From assembly GCA_944384265.1 (NCBI GenBank), contig CALWSR010000018.1:1-61578 (forward strand): a stretch of DNA of 61,578 nucleotides. Reading direction: 5' to 3'. The notes under the pieces are model-generated. The model was not told where the DNA came from. It did not search any database and saw nothing but the letters and a program-made list of their open reading frames with translations. Below, piece after piece: positions 45,212-54,291 of the stretch (position 1 is the stretch's first letter; each line of letters opens with the position of its first letter). Source of the stretch: an uncultured Clostridia bacterium. GTDB lineage: Bacteria > Bacillota > Clostridia > Lachnospirales > Anaerotignaceae. The translations under genes and the position numbers were made by a program.

Positions 45212-48020
45212 GCTCCTGATTTGCTGCTTCTGTTATGGTGTTTTGAAGCCCTGTTGCCACATATTGATTTGTTGCCATAGTATTTTGTGTGATTGCTTCA
45301 GACTGGGTTTGTGTGGTTGTACCTGTTTCAAATGTTGCTCTCAAATTACCGGCGCCATCAGGAAGTGTCAAAGTCAAAATATGCTCTCCATCAATGAATG
45401 TTACTCCATTAAAAATAGAAATATTTAAAGTAGTATCATCCTTTTTATATACACTATATGAAGGCCTTCCGCTTACATTTGAAATATCTATTGTACTATC
45501 ATCAAAGTAATAGTCAGCAACACCCAATGCCTCTTCAAAGTTTTTGTTAAAGTGTACATCAATTTCATTGTTTGATATCACATCTATGCTTGTAATTTCC
45601 ACAGCATCTTCATCCGGTGTATCATCTGGTGTTTCCACATATTTTCCAATAGGCTTGCTGTAATAAAATGTGCTGTCTTTGCTTCCATTTTCATTTTCTG
45701 TGGCATAGCAGAATCTCTGTCCCTCTTTTGCTTCAATATCTGTCAAAATATTTGTGCCATAGCTGATTTCTTTTTTGATACCTGTTTCATAAATATCTGT
45801 TGGGTCCTTTGCAGATACATCCCCAAACTGGTCACCATCATCGTATACTTTGTAGTATAAATATCCGCTGTCATTTGAACTTAATTCCACATCTATTGTA
45901 TTTTCTGATGTTGGTTTCACTTCCACAATGTCCACAATAGGCACTCCCACATCAAAATAGAATGTTTTTTCACAGCTTGTACCATTTTCAAATGAAACCG
46001 TCATGGTAAATGTGTTGCCACTCATAGGAATGGAGCCTGCTTTCATATAAACACGATATGTGGTGTCATTCACCTTTTCAATATCTCCCAAATGCAAATC
46101 TGACTGTGCAGGGCAGGTCAGCGTAAATTTCTCTGTGGTCAATGCTTCTTCCACTGCTTTGTCAAATGTCACTTCATACCAATACTTTCTGCCTTCCTCT
46201 GCCTTAACATCTTTATAAGACTCTATGGATGTAATGTTATATTGTATCACATCTGGGTCTGATATCACCGGAGGCTTTTCAATGGCCTCAGCAGCAATTT
46301 CAATTTCTTTTACAAGTGTAACTCTATCCTCCACATCCACTGCGGCATAATATAGTGTATATGCTGTATCCGGCTCTAATCCTGTAATATTGACTGTGTT
46401 CATTCTCACTTTCATTTCTGTTGCCGTTCCGTTGGCAATCAGCTCTTCTACCGTAGGCATTTCTGTAAACAAGCTTCTTGTCAATGCGTAGGACTGTTTT
46501 TGTCCAATGCTGTAACCTGCTGTTCTTGGCCTCAGCACTGCTGTGTCCAATTTCATTTCTGATTTGTTTCCAGCCATTTGTGTCAACAGGCTTTTTGCCG
46601 CTGATTGGGGTTCCTTCTTTACCAAACCATAATATAATGTTCCGGGTGTATCAGAAACATATGTAAATTCTGCCATGGTTTTTTCTGTTCTTTTTACAGA
46701 TTCTGATGACAATTCGGCGCAGTCATATTTAATTTCAAAATCTCTTTGAAGATATTTGTTTTCTCCTAATTTTACCTGTATATTATAGGTATCATCTTTA
46801 TAATATGCCGTTGTCAAATCATACACTTTGTTGTCGCTTGTGCTGACACGCAGTATGGTCATGTCAGAGCCTGCGCCTGTACAAATGATGCTGAAGTCCT
46901 CTTTTGTCAATGCTTCTTTTGTGGCCTTGTTTAATGTTACACGAAGCAAGCCATTTGTAACAGGTGTTATTTTTTCTATTGCTGTTGGCTCTTGTGTAAT
47001 GGTACCGCCTTGGGAGCCTCCGCCGGAGCTGCTGCCGCCGCCAGAACTGCTGCCCCCTGAACTGCTGCTGCCCCCACTGCTTCCGCCGGAGCTGCTGCCG
47101 CCGGAAGGTCTGTTGTTGTTTGAGGAGGTGTTTTTATTTTGTGTATTGCTTTGTGTACCGCCTGTCACAGCCTCTCCATTTACCATTGCCTGAGATATGC
47201 CTGCGGCCACTGTCACATTGCTTTGATTTGTTTCTATGGATACCTGTTCCGCTGCAATATTGATGTTGTTTACACTGCCATTGCCCTTTACCACAGTGCC
47301 TTCAGCACCTTGCTCTATTTTGACAGAATCAATGCTGCCTGTGGCTTCAATATTTGCCGCTGCCGTAATGCTCATATCTGTCACATTTCCCGCAACGGTC
47401 ACATTCACAGGGGCAGATACGGAAACATTTTGAAATGTACCATCCAATATGGCTGTTGTGGTCACATCCACTGCTGCAATGTCACTGTTTTCAGAAAGCA
47501 ACCGCACAGAGGATTTTTTCTTTTCCACAGAAACTGCATTGATGTTTGAATTTTCTATTTTCACACTGTTGATGCCGCCGCCACGAATCATCAGCTTGCC
47601 CTGCACCGTCACATTTTGCAGTGTCACATCTCCCTCATCAACGCCTTCTGATAATATCAAATCTCCCTTTATCACGCTGTCTTTCAACACCACATCTTTT
47701 GTATTGACAATCACTGTTTTGCCTGACTCATCTGATATGGTGCTGTCATTTGTCACCATGTCGCTGACTGCATTGTCCAGCAGTGTTACCACTTCACTTC
47801 TGGAAATGGCCTCTGTGGGATGAAATGCTCCGTCGGGAGAGCCTTTGATATATCCCTTTGTTTCCATTTGTTTTACATAGCCCTTTGCCCATTGTGCAAT
47901 TTGGCCGTCATCTGAAAAATTTGTGTTTCCCCTTTCCTCTGTCAGTCCCAATGCTTTTGAAAGCATCACAATGGCTTCCTGTCTGGACATGGTGTCCTTT
48001 GGTCTAGACACTGCTTCCAT
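45024..48020 (-). CDS. S-layer homology (SLH) surface protein, main part after a frameshift
   Basis: 998 codons from the first ATG in this frame, but the real protein almost surely begins in the gene piece at 48004-48339. The order is: rest of the second SLH unit (RPKDTMSRQEAIVMLSKALG), a third SLH unit (FHPTEAISRSEVVTLLD, about 60-90), a repetitive region like a right-handed beta-helix (about 100-270, with many VxxxxI/N turns), a Gly/Ser linker (about 300-340), several beta-sandwich-like domains (about 350-900), then 16-residue C-terminal repeats. SLH domains bind pyruvylated wall polymers. See the separate note on the frameshift and on the stop within the repeats. Confidence 0.82.
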   Translation of the reverse strand: MEAVSRPKDTMSRQEAIVMLSKALGLTEERGNTNFSDDGQIAQWAKGYVKQMETKGYIKGSPDGAFHPTEAISRSEVVTLLDNAVSDMVTNDSTISDESGKTVIVNTKDVVLKDSVIKGDLILSEGVDEGDVTLQNVTVQGKLMIRGGGINSVKIENSNINAVSVEKKKSSVRLLSENSDIAAVDVTTTAILDGTFQNVSVSAPVNVTVAGNVTDMSITAAANIEATGSIDSVKIEQGAEGTVVKGNGSVNNINIAAEQVSIETNQSNVTVAAGISQAMVNGEAVTGGTQSNTQNKNTSSNNNRPSGGSSSGGSSGGSSSSGGSSSGGGSSSGGGSQGGTITQEPTAIEKITPVTNGLLRVTLNKATKEALTKEDFSIICTGAGSDMTILRVSTSDNKVYDLTTAYYKDDTYNIQVKLGENKYLQRDFEIKYDCAELSSESVKRTEKTMAEFTYVSDTPGTLYYGLVKKEPQSAAKSLLTQMAGNKSEMKLDTAVLRPRTAGYSIGQKQSYALTRSLFTEMPTVEELIANGTATEMKVRMNTVNITGLEPDTAYTLYYAAVDVEDRVTLVKEIEIAAEAIEKPPVISDPDVIQYNITSIESYKDVKAEEGRKYWYEVTFDKAVEEALTTEKFTLTCPAQSDLHLGDIEKVNDTTYRVYMKAGSIPMSGNTFTMTVSFENGTSCEKTFYFDVGVPIVDIVEVKPTSENTIDVELSSNDSGYLYYKVYDDGDQFGDVSAKDPTDIYETGIKKEISYGTNILTDIEAKEGQRFCYATENENGSKDSTFYYSKPIGKYVETPDDTPDEDAVEITSIDVISNNEIDVHFNKNFEEALGVADYYFDDSTIDISNVSGRPSYSVYKKDDTTLNISIFNGVTFIDGEHILTLTLPDGAGNLRATFETGTTTQTQSEAITQNTMATNQYVATGLQNTITEAANQELATEKTEQNAVTEGLNGTAEKTGQNAVTEGLNATAEKTGQNAVTEGLNATAEKTGQDAVTEE

Positions 48021-48339
48021 CTCCCACCAATGTTCCTGCCTGGGCAGCTTTTAATATAGGCTCTGTGTAAAAATTTTCATCCAAGTCTGAAAATGTATTT
48101 TCCCCTTTTTGCTGATAAGCCATAATATTGTTTAATATAACTGCCATTTCTCCTCTTGTCACTGTGTCATTTGGCCGAAAGAATCCATTGTATCCATTCA
48201 AAACCTTTCTGTTGCTCCACGCTGCAATGGCCTCCTCTGCCCAATGCCCCTGTGTATCCTGATACCTCTCCTCTGCCAGCACCACATTGCTTGGAAGCAA
48301 CAGCATTCCCATCAGTGCAAATAATGTCCATTTTTTCAT
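48004..48339 (-). CDS. SLH surface protein, N-terminal piece before a frameshift
   Basis: 111 codons: signal peptide MKKWTLFALMGMLLLPSNVV..., a complete SLH unit (about 27-70, with WAEEAIAAW and FRPNDTVTRGEMAVILNNI) and the start of a second (FSDLDENFYTEPILKAAQAG...GDGSS). It then hits TAG. The lost continuation RPKDTMSRQEA is present at once in the other frame, so one missing base near 48010 explains the break. Either the gene is disrupted in this strain, or it switches, or this is a sequencing error. Confidence 0.82.
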   Translation of the reverse strand: MKKWTLFALMGMLLLPSNVVLAEERYQDTQGHWAEEAIAAWSNRKVLNGYNGFFRPNDTVTRGEMAVILNNIMAYQQKGENTFSDLDENFYTEPILKAAQAGTLVGDGSSV

Positions 48340-48456
48340 TAATTACCTACGCCCTTTCTTCATGTGTACATTTTCATTGTCATAATAAAAAAACCGTCAA
48401 AAGGCTCCTTTATCCCTTTATATATTATATCAAATTACTAGGTTTTTCAAGCTCCA

Positions 48457-49743
48457 TTATTTGCTGCTGTTTTCTTTTTTCACATTTTCCTCCAAAACAA
48501 TTCTGCCAAAAAAGTCACGCTCTGCCGGCACAATGGTTTCCACGCCGTCTGTTTCCACCACAGCATCCGGCTCTCTGTCTCTCATGGTAGCTGTCAAACC
48601 ATAGTAAAAATGATTTTCATGCCAATCGGTTTCCTTTGGCAGTATAAAATGGTTGATTTCATCCATCATCCTTTTTGCCCATACCACTTGCTCATAGGAA
48701 GGATAGCTTTCATTTGTCTGATTGTCATATATATTTTGTATGCCTTGTTTGATTTCACTTAAATCTGACTTCAAATTGCTTTCTTCAAGCAAATCAATGG
48801 CCTTGTCCAATTCCCCAGTCAGTGTGGCGTAATATCGTACGATTCCCTTTGTGCAGGCACTATCATGGTTTAACAATGCCATTTCCATTTCGTTTAATTG
48901 CTCTATTTCCACATCTGCCGCTTTCAGCTGCATAATCTCATTCAAAAGCTTTCCCGTAGCTTGACAATATTGTATCATTTGTTGTATTTGCCAATCCTCT
49001 AATTTGTAAAATGTCTGTGCCAGCTCCATTTGTTTTTTTGCAAAATGACTTTTGATATCAAAAATTTCTTCCTTTGTTGGCAGAGTAATGGATTTTATCC
49101 TTTTTGCAACGTCCTTTGGATAAGGATATTCCCAGCTTCTTGTCATGCCGTAAAAAACCTTTGTTTCCTTTTGTTTCGGAGGCCTTGGCTGCCATGTTTC
49201 CAGTTCCTCCTCCGGAAAAGGAGAATCCAGTATCCAAAAATTGATGTCGCTTAATATGTGATGCCCATAAAATATTCCGCCCACATCTTCCTTTTCCAAT
49301 GCATATTGAAACAGCTTGCAAACCGTTGTCAAATCCTGCTGCACCTGCTCTCTTTTAAAGCAGTCTGTCATACTCAGCAGATTATGCAATGCAATAGAAA
49401 GCCTCCTTTTTCCTTCCTGTGTAAAAAAAAGGCTTGTATTTTCCAGAAATATTTCATCAATATATCGTAATATCCAATAAATTGCCGTTTTGCACTCTGC
49501 TCTTTCCACAATGCTCATATCTTCAAAAATGCCTTTTTTTCTTAAATAGCATTCTTGCCTTTCTCTCAGTGCTACATTGCTGAAATAAAGCGTCCGTCCT
49601 GAAAACCTTTCTTCCTGCTGTCTTTGTTTTTCTTTTTCTTGGGGTGTCATATTTTCAAAACGGTTAAATTCTATTTTGGCACGTATGATTAAAAAAAACC
49701 CTACAATAATACATATAATTGACAAAATCAGTGATTGAAACAT
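48457..49743 (-). CDS. Membrane-anchored protein of unknown function
   Basis: 428 residues. One N-terminal membrane helix (about 3-21), then a soluble, mostly helical body rich in Glu, Gln and Lys, with several short aromatic segments (TRSWEYPYPKDVAKRI, YGHHILSDINFWILDSP, DWHENHFYYGLT). I recognise no domain. AAGGAG lies 10 nt before the ATG. It lies about 120 nt upstream of the SLH gene, on the same strand, and might be co-transcribed with it. Confidence 0.7.
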   Translation of the reverse strand: MFQSLILSIICIIVGFFLIIRAKIEFNRFENMTPQEKEKQRQQEERFSGRTLYFSNVALRERQECYLRKKGIFEDMSIVERAECKTAIYWILRYIDEIFLENTSLFFTQEGKRRLSIALHNLLSMTDCFKREQVQQDLTTVCKLFQYALEKEDVGGIFYGHHILSDINFWILDSPFPEEELETWQPRPPKQKETKVFYGMTRSWEYPYPKDVAKRIKSITLPTKEEIFDIKSHFAKKQMELAQTFYKLEDWQIQQMIQYCQATGKLLNEIMQLKAADVEIEQLNEMEMALLNHDSACTKGIVRYYATLTGELDKAIDLLEESNLKSDLSEIKQGIQNIYDNQTNESYPSYEQVVWAKRMMDEINHFILPKETDWHENHFYYGLTATMRDREPDAVVETDGVETIVPAERDFFGRIVLEENVKKENSSK

Positions 49744-49874
49744 ATTCCCCGTTCTCCTTATTTATATATTCTCATCCACTTCCAATTTTTTCCCTCTCTA
49801 TTTATTTTACAGTCTAATGGCTCTTTTTGCAACAAAAAAGTCTGTTTTCTATGACAGACCTCTTTATTTCTTAT

Positions 49875-50324
49875 TTATAATATTGTTTCTAAAAATCCTT
49901 TGCAGCCCTTTACAACATCTTCATATGTTTTATCAAAATCTCCTGTATACCATGGGTCTGCAATATCTCTGTTTTCTTTGGCAAATGACAATAGCAAATG
50001 TACTTTTTTCTCTTTATCCTCTCCTATAATCCTTTTGATATTTCTTATGTTATTTTGGTCCATGGCAATGATATAATCATATTTTTGATAATCCTCTTTT
50101 TTTAATTGTACAGCATATTTTCCCTTTGTAGAAATGCCTTGTTCCTTTAGCTTTTCTTTTGTACCCCTATGTACACCGTTTCCGATTTCTTCTCTGCTTG
50201 TGGCAGCAGAGGCAATTTCAAAATTGTTTTCCATTCCTTTTTTTGCAGCCATATCCTTTAATACAAATTCCGCCATAGGCGAACGGCAAATATTGCCGTG
50301 GCACACAAACAATACCTTTATCAT
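49875..50324 (-). CDS. Low-molecular-weight protein tyrosine phosphatase
   Basis: 149 residues. The active-site loop VCHGNICRSP (C8 to R14, the CX5R motif) is at the start, and the catalytic acid is in DPWYTGDFDKTY. The family dephosphorylates tyrosine in bacterial kinases that control envelope polysaccharides, or arginine in some Firmicutes; which applies here is not visible. A GTG two codons earlier is an alternative start. Confidence 0.92.
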   Translation of the reverse strand: MIKVLFVCHGNICRSPMAEFVLKDMAAKKGMENNFEIASAATSREEIGNGVHRGTKEKLKEQGISTKGKYAVQLKKEDYQKYDYIIAMDQNNIRNIKRIIGEDKEKKVHLLLSFAKENRDIADPWYTGDFDKTYEDVVKGCKGFLETIL

Positions 50325-50330
50325 ATTCAC

Positions 50331-51424
50331 ATATCTCCTTAAAGCTTTATTTTTTACATTTATCTGCTCATTGTATTTTTTTGCCTAAAAAATTTTTCTT
50401 TTCAAAAATCATTTCTTCAAATTTTATAACATTTTCTGTCAGCATAGATTTTATATGCCGTCAGCAAGCTTAGTAGTATCCATTTTGATACAACATTCTT
50501 ACCCTTCTCCACTATCATTTTGTTTTCAAGTGATGTAGATAACCATATAGTATCATTTAAATCCCCTTTGGATAATGCCAGCATAGCCTCCTTTTGATAT
50601 AGACTGCCTTCATCCATATTTTTATTGTAATTTATAGCTTTGATTTTATCAACACTTTTATTTTATCTCCTGCTTTTTTTGTTGCTGTATAATATATCCT
50701 TTTTCCGACTTCCGTATTGTTTCACCTACAAAAAATATAATATCAGCCTTCTTACAAAAAGCCCTTTTTCAATATATTTTCATATCTTGCTGTAATATAG
50801 ATTATGATTTTAAGCTTTTTATAGAATTGCAGCATAATTTGTATTGTATTTTTCAATATAGCAATACAATTTATACAAATTGGGGCCGCACAGCACCATA
50901 TATACTAAATATTTTTTCAGCCAGCTCCATCACAAAAATTGGTTTTAAATTTTACAGCCAATATCTATCGTTGGATTGCTTGTTGCAAATGCCCTGTTGC
51001 TTTTCTATTTCTGTCATGGCTGTTTTATGAAATTTTTAAATCATTTGCTCTTCTGCTCTCATAATATTTGTAGCAAATCTATACCTCCTATTTTTTTCTC
51101 TATACATTTCTATTTTTATTTCCTTTTCACCATTAAAATTCAGTATAAACTTCATGCTTTAAAATCCATAAAATTTCTATTTTTTCTCATTTATTGAACA
51201 TAGTCTGTAAAAATATTCACAATTTATATGTTGAATGTATTATTTTATTCCTATTATAAAACAGAACAATGCTGCTTCATTTTCTTATAAGCCACAAACA
51301 CCTTTTAAAAAAATATCTATTAGTTCTTTATTTTATATCTAATAGTACTATCCAACAATTCATTTAGAAATATAATGACTTTAGGTGTCACAAATTATCT
51401 ATATTTTAGAAAGGATGTGTTTTT
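50331..51424. other. Intergenic region with no clear gene
   Basis: About 1.1 kb, very AT-rich. A minus-strand frame at 50417-50617 (66 codons, MDEGSLYQKEAMLALSKGDL...) has protein-like charge pattern but no SD; it may be a fragment. The last 60 nt hold the SD (AAAGGA) of the next XRE gene. Confidence 0.45.
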
Positions 51425-51745
51425 ATGTTTGATGGTGTAATATTTGGCAATGCCATTCGTTATTGCAGAAAAAAGATGAATCTTAAAATCATTGATATCG
51501 CCACAATCATTGACATTGATGAATCCTATTTGGGACAAATTGAAAGAGGTGAAAAAATTCCTTCTGTGGATGTGGCTTTAGCCATTGTAAATTGCTTTGA
51601 AACAAGCTTTCAAGCTTTTTTATCCTCCGACACACCCAGCATTGCAGATGATAATGTACTGCTGCGTAAAGAAATCGCTCATAAATTTTCAAAATTATCA
51701 CCGGCAGAAAAACAATTTATTTGTAAAACAATCCATAAATTTTAG
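51425..51745 (+). CDS. XRE-family regulator, first of a pair
   Basis: 106 residues. HTH at about 8-62 with FGNAIRYCRKKMNLKIIDIA, DESYLGQIERGEKIPSVDVALAI; the C-terminal 40 residues are helical with KLSPAEKQFICKTI. It starts at ATG after AAAGGA and is followed 11 nt later by a second XRE gene, so the two form one transcript. No target operator was found. Confidence 0.82.
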   Translation: MFDGVIFGNAIRYCRKKMNLKIIDIATIIDIDESYLGQIERGEKIPSVDVALAIVNCFETSFQAFLSSDTPSIADDNVLLRKEIAHKFSKLSPAEKQFICKTIHKF

Positions 51746-51756
51746 GAGGCTTGATT

Positions 51757-52131
51757 ATGTATAATGTGATTGCACTGAGCCAAAAAGTAAAATACTTCAG
51801 AAAACAAAGAAATATGACACAATCTGATTTGGCAAAACTTATGAAAACATCTCAAAGCAATATTTCCAATTTAGAAAACGGAAACAACAAATTTAATATA
51901 CAAAAGCTTTCCCATATTGCAGATATATTAAATGTTTCACTTGATGATTTATTGCAGGATTCTTTAATCAGCTTTCAAAATAAAAAGAACTTTTCCTCTT
52001 TTTATGATGAACAGCTTAGTTATATCACTTACCACTTTAATAGGGATGAGCTTTTAAAAACACTCAGTTTTTTGGAAGACTTTTTAGAATTAAATAATAC
52101 CAAAGAGAAAAAAGAAGATACTAAATACTAA
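51757..52131 (+). CDS. XRE-family regulator, second of a pair
   Basis: 124 residues. HTH_3 at about 7-62: LSQKVKYFRKQRNMTQSDLA, TSQSNISNLENGNNKFNIQK, NVSLDDLLQD. The tail is acidic/lysine-rich (ELNNTKEKKEDTKY). The ATG at 51757 has AGGAGG 7 nt upstream; the longer frame would start two codons earlier at TTG. Its end overlaps the left arm of a terminator. Confidence 0.85.
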   Translation: MYNVIALSQKVKYFRKQRNMTQSDLAKLMKTSQSNISNLENGNNKFNIQKLSHIADILNVSLDDLLQDSLISFQNKKNFSSFYDEQLSYITYHFNRDELLKTLSFLEDFLELNNTKEKKEDTKY

Positions 52132-52160
52132 TATCATTTTAATATCTTCTTTTTATTTTG
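52111..52160 (+). terminator. Terminator after the XRE pair
   Basis: AAAAAAGAAGATA at the end of the second XRE gene pairs with TATCTTCTTTTT after the stop, followed by ATTTT. The left arm is coding sequence. Confidence 0.6.
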
Positions 52161-52248
52161 ATTAAAATTTTTATATTACTATTTTTTTCAAACACTTCTA
52201 AAGCATTTTAAAAAATTTTTTATGGCATCTCTATTCCATTGTTGACAA

Positions 52249-52398
52249 GGGGATGCTGCAGCAATGAAATTGCGGCAGAAGCTTACCCAAAGGAAGGTGC
52301 AAATCATAAAAAATCCACGGTTTTCTGAGTGAAATTTGCTCAAAAAGCAAACGGTTTTTGCACACTATCATTTCAAAGAGCTATTGTGCCACAGCCCC
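52249..52398 (-). repeat. MITE-like repeat, copy A3 (inverted)
   Basis: 150 bp, opposite orientation to copies A1 and A2. The left end, GGGGATGCTGCAGCAATGAAATTGC, corresponds to the right end of A1; its right end, inverted, is GGGGCTGTGGCACAATAG, like the left end of A1. The centre has GTGCAAAAACCGT and TTTCACTCAGAAAAC. The longest and probably most complete copy. Confidence 0.72.
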
Positions 52399-52414
52399 TA
52401 CACATACTCATTGA

Positions 52415-52447
52415 TAAAAAAAGGACACAACACTGTGTCCTTTTTTA
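52415..52447. terminator. Terminator after the chemotaxis receptor gene
   Basis: AAAAAAGGACACA (52416-52429) pairs with TGTGTCCTTTTTT across ACAC. The T runs suit either direction; the receptor gene on the minus strand ends 4 nt away. Confidence 0.88.
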
Positions 52448-52450
52448 TCA

Positions 52451-54196
52451 TCAATATTTATCGTAATCCTCTGACAAAAAATCAAAATCATACTGCTGCT
52501 GCTCCGGTTCCATTGTCACTTGCTGACTGCCTTCATATTTAAACTGCATCATCAATTTTTTCATAATATTTGCTTGTGCAGACAATTCCTCACTGGCAGC
52601 TGCACTTTGCTGGCTGGTTGCAGAGTTTGTTTGCACAACTGCTGAAATTTGGTCTACACCCATTGTCACCTGACCCACAGAAATGGATTGCTGCTCACTG
52701 GCCTCTGCAATCATATCAATCAGTGTAACGGCTTCTTTTGTCACTGCAACGGTTTCATTCAATGTTTTTGCAGTTTCTTCTGCCACTGAGGAACCGTTTT
52801 CCACTGCTTTTATGGTATCCTCAATCAACATTGTGGTATTATTGGCTGCTTCTGCAGATTTTCCTGCCAAATTTCTTACTTCGTCTGCCACAACGGCAAA
52901 GCCCTTTCCTGCCGCACCGGCTCTTGCCGCTTCCACTGCTGCATTTAATGCCAAAATATTTGTTTGGAAAGCAATATCATCAATGGTTTTGATAATTTTA
53001 GAAATTTCTTGGGATTTTTCTGTGATTTCACTCATAGCTCCCATCATTTGATGCATTTGTTCGTTGCTTATGTCAATTTTTTGGCCTGCCTGCTGAGATT
53101 TTTCACTTGCCTGCTTTGCATTTTCTGCATTGCTTGTAATCTGCTCAGACATGGCAGTGATGGTTGCAGAAAGCTCCTCCACAGAGCTGGCCTGCTGTGT
53201 GGCTCCCTGTGCCAGTGCCTGTGCGCCGCTGGAAACCTGGTCTGCACTGTAAGATACCTTGTTTGCCGCATCATTTACCTGTGAAATGGTATTAGACATA
53301 TTTTGTGTCAATTTTTCAATGGAATGCTCTATGTTTTTAAAATCTCCCAAGAAATCCTGTGTCAAATGCACATCAAAATTGCCTTCTGCCATTTCTCCTG
53401 TTACAGTACTGATATCTGTAATATAAGAGGACAATGTATTTAAAGAAGAACGCATATCCTCCGCCAGCTGTCCTACTGCATCCTTTGAAACATATGTAAT
53501 TTCTGCACTCAAATCTCCCTGTGCCATTTTTTGTGCCGCCTGCTGAACCATTCTGATAGGCTCTGTAATGCTTCTTGTAATAAATATGCCAAACAAAACA
53601 CAAATAACAATACTAATCACCAAAAGAACAATCACCAATATTTCAGAAACAAAAGCACTTCTGTTTCCGCTTTCCACCATTTGCTGCTGTTGCTGCTGTG
53701 ACATAGAATCCAGCTGCTCTGCAATATTTCCTGCCTCATTTAATGCTGATGTACAGGTGGTTGCAATCAAATCCAAAGCATTGTCACGATTGCCCCTTTT
53801 TAACTCTGAAACAATTTTATTTGCTTCTGTAATCCATGAATTTACTTTATTATAGTACTCATCGGCCAGATTGTTTGTACCTGCATAAATGGTTTTGATA
53901 TTTTCCATTTTTTGCTCCAAAGAGGACTGTGTTGCATTGATTTTTGTTTCATAGCTGCTATATTGGGAAACATCTGTTTCCAATGCCATATCCCGCACAT
54001 ATCTTGCCATCACATTCATATCTAATCTGGCATTTTTGATAGCAAAGCTGTTTTCAATGGGACCATTTATAATACCATCATAATTTTTTCTGATATTGGA
54101 CAAAGCCACAACAGAAGCAAGCACAATAATTGCAGATAGTACAATGACTATCAAATATCCCCCTAACAGCCTTGTTTTAATTTTCCAGTTCTTCAA
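52451..54196 (-). CDS. Methyl-accepting chemotaxis protein
   Basis: 581 residues. Membrane helix at about 10-30, a four-helix-bundle periplasmic sensor (about 35-185), second helix (about 188-210), HAMP, and the cytoplasmic signalling domain whose hairpin tip [20 protein letters not shown] and [20 protein letters not shown] is highly conserved. It passes ligand signals to CheA/CheW. The start is TTG at 54196 with AAGGGA six bases before. No other chemotaxis or flagellar gene is in the window. Confidence 0.95.
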   Translation of the reverse strand: MKNWKIKTRLLGGYLIVIVLSAIIVLASVVALSNIRKNYDGIINGPIENSFAIKNARLDMNVMARYVRDMALETDVSQYSSYETKINATQSSLEQKMENIKTIYAGTNNLADEYYNKVNSWITEANKIVSELKRGNRDNALDLIATTCTSALNEAGNIAEQLDSMSQQQQQQMVESGNRSAFVSEILVIVLLVISIVICVLFGIFITRSITEPIRMVQQAAQKMAQGDLSAEITYVSKDAVGQLAEDMRSSLNTLSSYITDISTVTGEMAEGNFDVHLTQDFLGDFKNIEHSIEKLTQNMSNTISQVNDAANKVSYSADQVSSGAQALAQGATQQASSVEELSATITAMSEQITSNAENAKQASEKSQQAGQKIDISNEQMHQMMGAMSEITEKSQEISKIIKTIDDIAFQTNILALNAAVEAARAGAAGKGFAVVADEVRNLAGKSAEAANNTTMLIEDTIKAVENGSSVAEETAKTLNETVAVTKEAVTLIDMIAEASEQQSISVGQVTMGVDQISAVVQTNSATSQQSAAASEELSAQANIMKKLMMQFKYEGSQQVTMEPEQQQYDFDFLSEDYDKY

Positions 54197-54291
54197 AAGA
54201 TTTCCCTTCTTTCTCTATTTAATTCCCCACTAAATGAACAAACAAATTTTAGCACTAATATATAATAATTGTCAACATAATCTTTTTTCTT

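Noticed and set aside
50417..50617. 66-codon minus-strand frame
   Set aside because: Charge pattern is protein-like, but no SD, no family and an AT-rich gap on both sides; kept only as a remark.
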